Below are positions 46,763-57,944 of a DNA stretch of 64,000 nucleotides, in pieces. Location of the stretch: assembly GCA_029844215.1 (NCBI GenBank), contig CM056733.1, forward strand, positions 8,553,501 to 8,617,500. The letters are read 5' to 3'. The notes under the pieces were generated by a model. The model made no database searches. It worked only from the letters and a program-made list of their open reading frames with translations, and was not told where the DNA came from. The translations under genes and the position numbers were made by a program. Numbering within the stretch: the first letter of the stretch is position 1; each line of letters opens with the position of its first letter. The DNA comes from Przewalskia tangutica (Eukaryota > Streptophyta > Magnoliopsida > Solanales > Solanaceae).

Positions 46763-49704
46763 TGTTACACCCCGTAGTTCGGGTCATGCTTAGGGGGACG
46801 TACGAAAGGAATTAAGTTTTAAATTTTAGAATGATGGGTTGACGGAATGTTTCGGACGGGTTGTTAGTCAACTTTGAGGCGGTTTATGTCCCGTTACATT
46901 GAGAGTTCCTAGGTGTTTCAAAGGCCTAGTATGTAGTTCGTTGAGTCTAGTTTCCAACGCAACCAACCGTTCGTCGATAGGACATCGGAGTAGAAAGTTA
47001 TGGAAGTTACAAATTCAGTGCGCAGTCGGGCAGAAAAGCAACATCGGTCAGGGGCCACAGCGCCGCGGCGCCGGATGCAGGGCCGCGGCGCCTGATAATC
47101 TGGAGAATCGCTGAAGTTGCAGCACTGCGGCGCCGGAAAGCAGGGCCGCGGCGCCGGAAGTTCCGAAAGTTCGCAGAGGTTTCAGCGATGCGCACGCGAG
47201 GCCGCGCGGGTTTTTCGTGAATCTGGAAAATCGAATCGCTTTTTTAAAAGAGGCCATGGGTGGGTGACACGTGTCCCCCCCCCCCCCCATCTGATTTTGT
47301 GCATGTCCTATTTATTGACCAAGTCTTGAAGACTTGGTCATTCTTCTCTCTAAAAAGTTCTTCATTCTCTCTAAAATTCATCTCCCTTCTCTCTAGAAAT
47401 TCAAGAAGTAACCAAGGCATAGAGAAAATTTCAGAAAAGGTGGCAAGAAGGAAATGGGTTGACAAGCTTGTAGGAGGTTTGTGGAGGTGATTGTGGAAAG
47501 GAGGCAAGTGAAATTTGTTGGACTAATTTGGGTAAGCTTTAAGGTAACAATCCTTTCTCTTTTGCTAGTAAATTGCATTGCATGTGTGGAAGAAAGGACT
47601 TGTAGTTGTCAATATTGCCTTTAGATATATTGCATGTAGGAATTGGATAAGAATTTGGATAAAAAAAAAGGGAATTGGATAAGAATGTGGATTAAAAAGG
47701 AATTGGATAAGAATTTATGTTGTTATACCTCAAAATTGCCAAATTGGACCTTGTAGTTTGTATTAGTTGTTATGTATTGTGGGGCAGAATTTTACACGTC
47801 CAAGTTAGGCGTGTAATCCCCTTTGTGTTGATTGGATTGTTGTGCCTTAAAGGTGGCGTGTTTGGTTATTGATTCGGCCTTGAAAAAGGTGGCAAAGTAT
47901 GTAGAAGCAAAGGAAGTGCTGTCCAATTTTCCGTAGGAATAAGGGACTTTTCAATTAGAATGTTCTACGTTGAAGTTAGAGGCTAATGGATGTATTATGG
48001 TCATTATAGGTTGACATACTACGCGTGATATATTGAACTTGCGAGTGGATTGACCCGAAGAGGTATGTGGAACTTCCTATCTCTTGAGCATGAGTAGTTG
48101 CACTTATATAGTACGGTAGACGTACAAGAATTTGATGTCCCTTACTTGTTTTAAGATTGGCCAAGTTTGGTGAGTAAGGGGATTAACTCACTTCTTTAAA
48201 AAGTATTAAAGATGTCCTAAGTTTTCAAAGTTAAGGGACTTGAAGTGTTTTAAGTATATGAGACTTGTTTCGTTTTAAAAGTATAAGTCCCTTGGATATA
48301 GGGAAATGTATTTGACTAATGTATAAAGTTAATATAACGACTTTATGGGAAGTTGGTTATATTAGCTTTATGGAAGGTTAACAAAAGAAAGATTTACTCT
48401 AAGTAAAATAAGTACGGATAAATGATTTGAATTTATGAAAGGCAAATTGGTTTTAAGGCATCAAATGCCTAAGGTTTTAAAAGAAAAGAAGTCACATGAT
48501 TTAGAAGCCTATTATATTTCTAAAAGGAAATGTGACTTGTCTTGAAAGTTAGTCGTAAGTTGATACTACGATTATTAGTATCTTGGAAGTTTTACATAAA
48601 AATGAGTCAGTCTTAACAAGGTTAGAGGTGCGTGGTACTTGGGTTGAATTCGGATTTTCTTAAATGACATGATGGTGCCTTAAGTAAACTAAAATGAGAG
48701 GATATATTAATAATGTTAATAAGAAGTTAGAGGATTTCTTAACTTGCTTATGTTATGATAAGCCGGTAGCGCTTATGTTATGTATGATAGCCGGTTGTGC
48801 TAGGTTATATATTCTTACGGGGTAGACCCCGGGTTATTCTTGTTATTTCCTTTGGACATATTGACACGATGGATGGTCCACGGGTATGCGTCCATTAGGA
48901 TGGTTTACTACTTATTCCATGGATTTGCTACCCATGATGCGAGTGCGGCGTTTGTACTCATGCGGGCCCACCGGGTCCATGCGGGTGAAATAGTCTCATG
49001 CGGGTGAAATAGTCCCATACGAGGCGGATGACCTCATGCGGGTCCACAGGACCTATGCGGGTGAAATAGTCCCAGAAGTAGGATTGCTTAATGATACTGC
49101 GGGCGAGGGACCCTGTTTTGATCATGAGCCTCCTATTTTTATGTAGTAAAGTTTATACTTGTTACTCTCATTGTTAGTAAGGCACAATGCAATGTAATTT
49201 GATTTTCATCCATGACTCCAGCTTATTTTAGACTTATGATATTATTACTGTATTTTCCAGTTTTACATACTTGGTACATATTGTCTCGACTTTCCGAGGC
49301 TGCGTCATGCCGGTAGGGGTAAGCAGGTGGTGGATCCTCATTCTTAGGATCTTTGCTCAGGTGTCAGAAGCTCCATTTCTCCGGAGGCTTGACTTTTGGT
49401 ACGGTCCTCCCTGATGTTGTAGATATTGTATACATTCAGGGGTATGACGGGACCCTGTCCCGTCATAGTTGTTACAAACTCTTAGAGGCCTGTAGTCCTG
49501 TTATAAATTGGATTGTAAAGGATGTAACTGTTCAGTCTTTTTGTTATATTTATAATTACGGAAAGGTAGCCATTTTGGGTTAGCCCGTTTCATACTTTAT
49601 ACTGTTTCTTGTTATGAGTTACTTCCGCTGGTTTTCTCTGATGTTGTATCACAAGGGTTCCCGGGGTAAGGCACCAGTCACGGGCCCGAGGTCGGGGCGT
49701 GACA
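46763..49704 (+). repeat. NA-1 LTR2 (central, recombinant)
   Basis: Acts as 3' LTR of body 1 and 5' LTR of body 2. From its start to 47466 it agrees with LTR3 at more than ten sites where LTR1 differs. From 47521 on it agrees with LTR1 at more than ten sites where LTR3 differs. Contains G-box CACGTG at 47268-47273 with a 14-C run (47275-47288). Confidence 0.92.
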
Positions 49705-49708
49705 AAAG

Positions 49709-49720
49709 TGGTATCAGAGC
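49709..49720 (+). promoter_or_regulatory. NA-1 primer-binding site 2 (tRNA-iMet)
   Basis: TGGTATCAGAGC, perfect, 4 nt after LTR2. Confidence 0.95.
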
Positions 49721-49907
49721 AGTTAATCCTCGGAAAGGGTCTACAGGCCGTATCTAGTAGAGTCTTGATTATCAGTGTGTTGTGCACCACATCTATAATA
49801 AGGAGGCTACAGGATATTTAGGATTGATTTCCATTCTTTCACTCTAAGATCGTGCAATAGAGTTGTGTTATAGGTTGAACTCCCTCTGACATATTTATGT
49901 ATCAGTT

Positions 49908-51179
49908 ATGCCTCCACGCAAGGCAACCGCGGCCCAGAAGGGCAACGCAGCGGAGGGAGCTGCTAGTAGGACGCAGAGAGTTACGAGGGCACATGCCCAG
50001 TCTTTACCTGTGGTGATATTTCGGACGGCGAGTTCCACGACGTCGCCTTTCACCGAGCTCGGCGAAGCGGCCATCGAGACCGTGGTACCTGAGCCTCCAA
50101 TTACACTGCCTGGGGCGGAGGATATGGGTTACAAGGAGATGGCCCAGTTATTAGCCAGGATCGTGGCGAAGAATGAGGACAAACGAGAGACAGCGGTTCC
50201 AGTTGTACCCGTAGTTCACCCTAGATCAGATAGCGTGAGACTTAGGGACTTTTTGAGTTGCAACCCACCAGAGTTCTATGGGTCGAGGCGAGATGATCTC
50301 GGGAGTTTATCAAACGATTCTGCGGATCATGAGAGTGATCAAGGCCTCGGAGACAGAGTCAGTGATATTGGGTGCACATCGGCTGCGTGATACTGCAGTT
50401 GACTGGTTTGATTCATGGGAACTGTACCGGGGGGAGCATGCACTTCCAGCTGGTTGGGACGAGTTCTCAGCGGTTTTTCTTGCACACTTCTTGCCTTCGC
50501 AGATGAGGAGAGCGCGAGCGGATAAATTTTTGATGTTGAGGCAGAACGGGCGGACGGTTCGGGAATACAATGTAGAGTTTGACTCGTTGGCTCTGTATGT
50601 CCCCGCTTTAGTGGCAGACATGGAGGATAGAGTGCACCGCTATGTCACAGGACTCAATGATTATTTAGCGGAGGGTTGCACGGGTGTAGCTCTTCAGCCG
50701 GGCATGGACATTGCCCGCATGCAGGCTTATGCGCAACAGACTGAGGAACGTAGAGGTCGACGGAATAACCATGATCTGCACAAGAGGGCCAGGACAGCAG
50801 GGTCCTTTGGTAACTTTCGAGGCGGCGGCCTCGGCGTGATCGATATATACCTCAGCCAGTACGGAGTGCTCCACCACAGTCTTCAGGACATTCGGGAGAT
50901 TCAGGAGCAGGTCAGGGCTCCAAGGTTTCAGGTTTTCGGGGGGACAGAGATGTTAGTCAGATGGGGCCACCCCTACCTCGTTGTGGCCATTGTGGTAGGC
51001 TCCATGATGGGGAGTGTCGTGCTGGTATGGGAGTTTGTTTTACATACGGTCAGTAGGGCCATTTTGCGAGAAATTGTCCGACCGGAGGTAGCGCGGATGT
51101 AGAAACCCAGCCTTCGGGATCAATGGCTGGTTCATCGCCTTCTTTTGCTATGCGCCGTGCAGGGCAGGATCATGATTAG
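49908..51179 (+). pseudogene. NA-1 gag copy 2 (best preserved gag in the window)
   Basis: Starts MPPRKATAAQKGNAAEG at 49908. The first 125 residues are in one frame (MGYKEMAQLLARIVAKNEDK, LRDFLSCNPPEFYGSRRDD). A -1/+1 shift at about 50285-50310 moves into a 274-codon frame with the retrotransposon gag domain: WFDSWELYRGEHALPAGWDE, FLAHFLPSQMRRARADKFLM, REYNVEFDSLALYVPAL, HRYVTGLNDYLAEGCTGVAL, SFGNFRGGG. The zinc-knuckle (CGHCGRLHDGEC near 50980-51015, CFTYG at 51036-51050, HFARNCPTG) lies in another frame and the gene ends QDHD at 51177. No protease follows; the 3' domain begins directly. Confidence 0.88.
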
Positions 51180-52126
51180 AACGACAAAGGGAAGTGAAGC
51201 AATAGTTACAGGTATATCCTTAACCCTCTAAAGATTAGTGGGTGTGATAGGATGATTACATGTTAAGTGTTATGTGCGGGTAATTTTTTATGTAAATTGT
51301 GATTTATAAAGCCTGGTTTGTAGAAGGGGTAAGTTTGGGGACATGGAAGTTGTGAGCCTTAGAATTCTGATAATCGTGGGAACCTTAGATACAGGGCCAT
51401 TTTGAGTGAAAGATTCTACAGGGGACCTTTGTCGAGGAACATAGTATACGTGGGGTATACTTGGGTAATAAGTCCATGAGTGGTGTGAAATGATAGTTGG
51501 TAGCTAAGCTAAGGAAATCACTAGGTTTTCGTGATTTGAATAGTGAGATTGTCTCGGATCGGGAACAAGAGTTTGGTACGTAATGGGTCGGGTTGAGGAC
51601 CAATCGCGGGTCAACCCGCAGATCCGGAAATGAAGTGAGGTAAGTTTGAGGTGGTCCCTCTAGGTGATAAGGTCACATGGGTGCTAGGCCCAAGTTTAGG
51701 TAATCATCGTACGAGTTCGCGGGTGCGTTCGACCAAAAATCGGATCAGGAAGGCTGGGAGTGGCCTTAAAGGAATTTGAAGCTAATAATGACCAAGTTGG
51801 AGATAGTAACCCTGAGATTTTTGAAAACTGAAGCAATGACGGAAATGTGGTACGTATACTAGAAAGAGTTCGAGTGTGCAAGGAGGATACGACAAGTGGA
51901 AGAAGAAGCGAACATGTGTTAAGAGGATGGAAATGATCATTTTGTGAGGAGAATACCCTTAGACTATGGATGAGAACTAATAAGTTGTTATACGCTTTAG
52001 AGGTAATTCCTCGTTGGGAGGTAAGCTTTTGCGTGGTTAGTAACTTATAGCCATATATGGCATAATTGGTTTTATAGGTGTAGTAGTGAAGACTACACCG
52101 GCACATGCATTTTGGAGGCGTAGGCG
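51180..52126 (+). other. NA-1 non-coding 3' domain, copy 2
   Basis: Near-identical to 45776-46727. Nothing coding seen. Confidence 0.75.
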
Positions 52127-52161
52127 AACATTCGGGATGAATGTTTCTAAGGGGGGGAGAA
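52127..52161 (+). promoter_or_regulatory. NA-1 palindrome and polypurine tract 2
   Basis: AACATTCGGGATGAATGTT at 52127-52145, then AAGGGGGGGAGAA up to LTR3. Confidence 0.8.
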
Positions 52162-54968
52162 TGTTACACCCCGTAGTTCGGGTCATGCTTAGGGGGACGT
52201 ACGAAAGGAATTAAGTTTTAAATTTTAGAATGATGGGTTGACGGAATGTTTCGGACGGGTTGTTAGTCAACTTTGAGGCGGTTTATGTCCCGTTACATTG
52301 AGAGTTCCTAGGTGTTTCAAAGGCCTAGTATGTAGTTCGTTGAGTCTAGTTTCCAACGCAACCAACCGTTCGTCGATAGGACATCGGAGTAGAAAGTTAT
52401 GGAAGTTACAAATTCGGTCGTGATGCGCGTAAAAGCAACATCGGTCGGGGCCACGCGTACGGCGCGGATCTGAGCGCGGCGCTGATAATCTGGAGAATCG
52501 CTGAAGTTGCAGCACTGCGGCGCCGGAAAGCAGGGCCGCGGCGCCGGAAGTTCCGAAAGTTCGCAGAGGTTTCAGCGATGCGGCGCCGGCTGCAGGGCCG
52601 CGGCGGGTTTTTCTGTGAATCTGGGAAAAATCAGAACTGTTTTTTTTAAAAAGAGGCCATGGGTGGGTGACAAGTGTCCCCCCCCCCCCCCATCTGATTT
52701 TGTGCATGTCCTATTTATTGACCAAGTCTTGAAGACTTGGTCATTCTTCTCTCTAAAAAGTTCTTCCTTCTCTCTAAAATTCATCTCCCTTCTCTCTAGA
52801 AATTCAAGAAGTAACCAAGGCATAGAGAAAATTTCAGAAAAGGTGGCAAGAAGGAAATGGGTTGACAAGCTTGTAGGAGGTTTGTGGAGGTGATTGTGGA
52901 AAGGAGGCAAGTGAAATTTGTTGAACTAATTTGGATAAGCTCTAAGGTAACAACCCTTTCTCTTTTGCTAGTAAATTGCGTTGCATGTGTGGAAGAAAGG
53001 ACTTATAGTTGTCAATATTGCCTTTAGATATATTGCATGTAGGAATTGGATAAGAATTTGGATAAAAAAAAAGGAATTGGATAAGAATGTGGATTATAAA
53101 GGAATTGGATAAGAATTTATGTTGTTATACCTCAAAATTGCCAAATTGGACCTTGTAGTTTGTATTAGTTGTTATGTATTGTGGGGCAGAATTTTACACG
53201 TCCAAGTTAGGCGTGTAATCCCCTTTGTGTTGATTGGATTGTTGAGCCTTAAAGGTGGCGTGTTTGATTATTGAATTCGGCCTTGAAAAAGGTGGCAAAG
53301 TATGTAGAAGCAAAGGAAGTGTTGTCCAAATTTCCGTAGGAATAAGGGACTTTTCAATTAGAATGTTCTACGTTGAAGTTAGAGGCTAATGGATGTATTA
53401 TGGTTATTATAGGTTGACATACTACGCGTGATATATTGGACTTGCGAGTGGATTGACCCGAAGAGGTATGTGGAACTTCCTATCTCTTGAGCATGAGTAG
53501 TTGCACTTATATAGTACGGTAGGCGTACAAGAATTTGATGTCCCTTACTTGTTTTAAGATTGGCCAAGTTTGGTGAGTAAGGGGATTAACTCACTTCTTT
53601 AAAAAGTATTAAGGATGCCCTAAGTTTTCAAAGTTAAGGGACTTGAAGTGTTTTAAGTATATGAGACTTGTTTCGTTTTAAAAGTATAAGTCCCTTTGAT
53701 ATAGGGAAATGTATTTGACTAATGTATAAAGTTAATATAACGACTTTATGGAAAGTTGGTTATATTAGCTTTATGGAAGGTTAACAAAAGAAAGATTTAC
53801 TCTAAGTAAAATAAGTACGGATAAATGATTTGAATTTATGAAAGGCTAATTGGTTTTAAGGCATCAAATGCCTAAGGTTTTAAAAGAAAAGAAGTCACAT
53901 GATTTAGAAGCCTATTATATTTCTAATAGGAAATGTGACTTGTCTTGAAAATTAGTCGTAACTTGATACTACGGTTATTAGTATCTTGGAAGTTTTACAT
54001 AAAAAAGAGTCAGTCTTAACAAGGTTAGAGGTACGTGGTACTTGGGTTGAATTCCCGGATTTTCTCTTAAATAACATGTTAGTGCCTTAAGTAAACTAAA
54101 ATGAGAGGATATATTAATAATGTTAATAAAAAGTTAGGGGATTTCTTAACTTGCTTATGTTATGATAAGCCGGTAGCGCTTATGTTATGTATGATAGCCG
54201 GTTGTGCTAGGTTATGTATTCTTACGGGGTAGACCCCGGGTTATTCTTGTTATTTCCTTTGGACATACTGACACGATGGATGGTCCACGGGTATGCGTCC
54301 ATTAGGATGGTTTACTACTTATTCCATGGATTTACTACCCATGATGCGAGTGCGGCGTTTGTACTCATGCGGGCCCACCGGGTCCATGCGGGTGAAATAG
54401 GCCCATGCGGGTGAAATAGTCTCATGCGAGGCGGATGACCTCATGCGGGTCCACAGGACCTATGTGGGTGAAATAGTCCCAGGAGTATGATTGCTTAATG
54501 ATCATCGGGCGAGGACCTGTTTGATCATGAGCCTCCTATTTTTATGCGAGAAAATTTATACTTGTTACTCTCATTGTTAGTAAGGCACGGTCTGATGTAA
54601 TTTGATTTTCATCCATGACTCACTTATTTTAGACTTATGATATTATTATTGTATTTTACGGTTTTACATACTTGGTACATATGTGTCGACCCCCTTCCTG
54701 GCCGCTGCGTCATGCCGCAGTAGGGAGTAGCAGGTGTTGGATCCTCATTCTTAGGATCTTTGCTCAGGTGTCAGAAGCTCCATTTCTCCGGAGGCTTGAC
54801 TTTTGGTACGGTCCTCCCTGATGTTGTAGATATTGTGTACATTCAGGGGTATGACGGGGCCCTGTCCCGTCATAGTTGTTACAAACTCTTAGAGGCCTGT
54901 AGTCCTGTTATAAATTGGGTTGTAAAGAATGTAACTATTCAGTCTTTTTGTTATATTTATAATTACGG
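52162..54968 (+). repeat. NA-1 LTR3, 3' end deleted
   Basis: Matches LTR1 and LTR2 until TTATAATTACGG (54968), corresponding to LTR1 position 34491; the final about 137 bp (through GTGACA) is missing. The next bases are the last codons of RT-A pol. Confidence 0.9.
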
Positions 54969-55166
54969 TAACCCACTTTCCTGCACCTCCAGGTAACCCA
55001 TTTTCCTGCTTGTTAGTTTTAGTTTGACATATATGCTTAAGTATTGTTGTGACCATGTAGAGCGTTCTTATTTGTAAGAGGAATAGTTAAGAGGGTCTAT
55101 GTCGATAATTGATTTGAGTAAGCGTAGAAGGAACATTCGGGACGAATGTTTCTAAGGGGGAGAGAA
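54966..55166 (+). pseudogene. RT-A pol end, 3' UTR, palindrome and polypurine tract
   Basis: The CGGTAACCCACTTTCCTGCA stretch corresponds to the RYPHLFPAPPG-type pol C-terminus with indels (compare RT-B 42835-42862). A short UTR follows, then AACATTCGGGACGAATGTT (55132-55150) and AAGGGGGAGAGAA before the LTR. This re-joins the RT-A reading interrupted at 31663. Confidence 0.75.
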
Positions 55167-57747
55167 TGTTATACCCCGTAGTTCAGGTCATGCATATGAG
55201 AACCTACGAAAGGAATTAAGATTTAAATTTTTAGAAAGATAGGTGGACCGAATGATTTGGTCGGGTTTAGTCAACTTTGGGGCGGTTTATGTTCAGTTGA
55301 ATTAGGAGTTCCTAGGTGTTTCAAAGGCCTAGTATGTAGTTTGTTGAGTCTAGTTCCCAACGCAACAAACCGTTCGTCGATAGGACATCGGAGTCGAAAG
55401 TTATGGAAGCTACAAGTTCGGTCAATGAGCGTAAAAGTATTTTCGGTCGAGTGCCACGCGGCCGTGGCAGCGCGATCTGAAGCATCAAGATTCTCGGAGG
55501 TTTCAGCCATGGCGCCGCATGCTGGCGCCGAGGCGGATTTTTGGCGGGGAAAATCAGAAGATATTTTGTTGTAAAGGCCATGGGAGGGTGACAAGTGTCC
55601 CTCCCATCTGATTTTGAGGAAGTCCTATTTATTGACCAAGTCTTGAAGACTTGGTCATTCTTCAAGAAACCTCCTTCTCTCTAAAAATTCCTCTTCCTTC
55701 TCTCTAAAAATTCCTCTTCATTCTCTCTAAAAGTTCAAGGAAAACCCAAGGCCTAGAGAAATTTCGGAAAGGCAGCAAGAAGGGAATGTGTTAACAAGCT
55801 TGTAGGAGGTTTGTGGAGGTGATTGTGGAAAGAGGGCAAGTGAGATTCGTTGGATTATTTTTGGGTGAACTCTAAGGTAACAATCCATTCTCTTTTTTAA
55901 GTAAATTGTGTTGCATGTGAGGAAGAAAAGACTTGTAGTTGTCAATATTGCTTTTAGGTATATTGCATGTAGGAATAACGATTTGGATTTGAAACGATTG
56001 GATAAGGATGATATGTGAACATGTTTTAGCCAAGATACTACCATAAACTTGTTGAATTAGTTAATATGTATTGTGTGGCAAAATTTTACACGTCCAAGTT
56101 TAAGCGTGTAATCCCCTTTGTATTGTTAGATTGTTGGGCCTTAAAAGTGGCGTTTGGATATTGAATTCGAGCCTTGAAAAGGTGGAAAAGTATGTAGAAA
56201 CAAAGGAAGTGTTGTCTAATTTTCCGTAGAATAAGGAACTTTATACTTAGAATATGCTACGAAGAAGTCTAGGCGCTTATAGACGTATTTGATTATTATA
56301 GGTTGATACTCTACGCGCGGCATATTCGACTTGGCAAGTGGATTTAGCCGAGGAGGTATGTGATTCTTCCTATCCTCTTGAGCATGATATTTGTAAAATA
56401 TATAGTACGGTAGACGTACGTGTTTTTTTAACTGAATTTGGTTTCACCTTGATGTCTTTTGACTTGAGTTCTAAATGTTAAGAATCTTGAAATATTTCAA
56501 AAAGAGTTATGAATCATTATTCAGAAGGAAATTAATATTTGGTTTTAAAAGAATAAGTTCTTTTGGCTTTCCAAACAAATGTGAATGTTTTGAGTTATTA
56601 CAAAGTTTAAGTGTTACACTAGCTTTATGGGAAGTTAGTTATAACGACTTAAAAAAGATTAAAAGAATGGTTTACTTACTCGTTTATAGCAGCTTTGTAA
56701 TGATTTCTGAATGTGTGGTAAGTTGGTTTGATAAGTAAATATGTTGCGATACTACGGGTGTTAGTGTCTTGAGATTTGTTGTGGTGAGGGGTTTCTCTCG
56801 TTGTGCTTATGTTGTTTACGATGAGCCGGTTGTGCTTGTGTTATTTCACCTACCCCCTGACTTGTTATGTTGCCGCGGGTTAGCTACCCCCGATGCGAGG
56901 AGTACCTCATGCGGGTCCATGTGACCTATGCGGACTACGGTAGTCCAGGAATCACTCCGGGTGTGTTACGCCGATGCGAGAAATATCTCATGCGGTCCAA
57001 GTGGCCATGCGGACTACGGTAGTTCAGGAAAATGGCGCGGGTTAGCTACCCCCGATGCGATGAGTACCTCATGCGGGCCCAGGTGGCCTATGCGGACTAC
57101 GGGAGTCCAGGATTAGACTCGCATAATGATACTATGGGCTAGTGGCCCTGCTTCGATCATTAGCGGCCTAGAAAAGACCGGTTACGTTACACCTATTTGC
57201 TCTTGTTTATGCTGTGGCACTATGTGCGGCTAATTGGTTGTTCATACATATCTGTGGATTTGTTTTGGAAATGTTATGATTTCATTATAGTACTTTATAG
57301 TTTCACATAATTGGTACCTGTTGTACTGACCTCCTTCGGGGGGCTGCGTTCATGCCGCAGGTAGAGGTACATCGGTGGTTGATCCTCGCTCTTAGGATCA
57401 CCGTTCTGCTTTTGGGAAGCCCCGTGTCTCCGGAGGCTTATCTTTTGGTATGATTCCCAGTCATTGTAGATTCATGTGCATTCAGGGGTATGGCGGGGCC
57501 CTGTCCCGTCATAGTTGTTACAAACTCTTAGAGGTCTGTAGTCCGGTTGTAAATTGGTTTTTGTAAAGGATGAATCGCTCATTGGTGTCATGTATATACA
57601 GAAAGGTGACCGTTTTGGTTAGCCTGTTTCTTATTTTATATTGTTTCATGTGTATGAGTTTATTTCCGCTGGTTTTTCTCTGATGATTGTATCACTAGGG
57701 TGTCCGGGGTAAGGCACCAGTCATGAGCCCGAGGTCGGGTCGTGACA
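55167..57747 (+). repeat. RT-A 3' LTR (2,581 bp)
   Basis: TGTTATACCCCGTAGTTCAG...GGGTCGTGACA. Related to the NA-1 LTRs along its length (shared GTTCCTAGGTGTTTCAAAGG and CCAAGTCTTGAAGACTTGG) but clearly diverged, without their poly-C run. Minisatellite at 56872-57111. Confidence 0.9.
56872..57111 (+). repeat. Minisatellite in RT-A LTR (about 80-bp unit, 3 copies)
   Basis: Three copies of a unit with GCGGGTTAGCTACCCCCGAT, ACCTCATGCGGG and TATGCGGACTACGG-AGTCCAGG, near 56878, 56958 and 57036. The sequence is related on the other strand to the NA-2/NA-3 LTR arrays. Confidence 0.85.
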
Positions 57748-57944
57748 AATATTTTTCTAATGAATTTGATAATTTTTGTGAATAACGTGGAATTATTCCC
57801 CAAAGAACAACACATTTTACTAAACAAAATGGTATGACCGAAAGAAATAATAGAATTTTTACAGATATGATAAATTCTATGATTCTTAATGCTAAGTTAC
57901 CAAATAACTTATGGGGGGAAGCATTACTCATTGCATGTCATATT
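57748..57944 (+). pseudogene. COP: Ty1/copia integrase core fragment
   Basis: Translates in one frame, with one stop after 10 codons, as FSNEFDNFCE, stop, RGIIPQRTTHFTKQNGMTER, NNRIFTDMINSMILNAKLPN, NLWGEALLIACHI. This is the C-terminal half of a copia integrase core, including the ER-x-NR segment that contains the catalytic Glu of D,D-35-E. Both ends are cut by LTRs (RT-A on the left, NA-3 on the right), so it is the oldest layer at this site. The codon use is AT-rich, unlike the gypsy elements. Confidence 0.88.

Larger units (their letters stand above)
31664..54968 (+). mobile_element. NA-1: gag-only LTR retrotransposon array (three LTRs, two bodies)
   Basis: LTR1 31664-34628, body 1 34629-46762 (carrying RT-B at 35725-45433), LTR2 46763-49704, body 2 49705-52161, LTR3 52162-54968 (last about 137 bp missing). 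Each body has a tRNA-iMet primer-binding site, gag, a non-coding 3' domain of about 950 nt, a palindrome and a polypurine tract, and no pol. LTR2 is a mosaic of LTR3-like (5') and LTR1-like (3') sequence, showing that the array arose by unequal crossing-over. It sits in the end of RT-A pol. Confidence 0.88.
27910..57747 (+). mobile_element. RT-A: Tekay-type autonomous element, 5' truncated and interrupted by NA-1
   Basis: Gag C-terminus and almost complete pol occupy 27910-31663. At 31663 the frame stops within the chromodomain tail (MTWEA, then a stop, EED) where NA-1 begins. The last codons, 3' UTR, polypurine tract and 3' LTR reappear at 54966-57747. Comparison with RT-B (42790-42860) shows that only about 6 nt of pol are unaccounted for across the insertion. 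The 5' LTR and most of gag are not seen; ARR-T adjoins the gag break. NA-1 LTRs are related to the RT-A LTR, so RT-A is a candidate helper for NA-1. Confidence 0.85.

Noticed and set aside
51385..52106. Minus-strand frames of 60-136 codons in the NA-1 3' domain
   Set aside because: Antisense to the element, unrelated to known antisense genes, and not kept in NA-2 or NA-3.
57748..57944. Copia fragment as 3' end of a host gene
   Set aside because: The residues around ER-x-NR and NLWGEA are characteristic of copia integrase, so a host exon is not needed.
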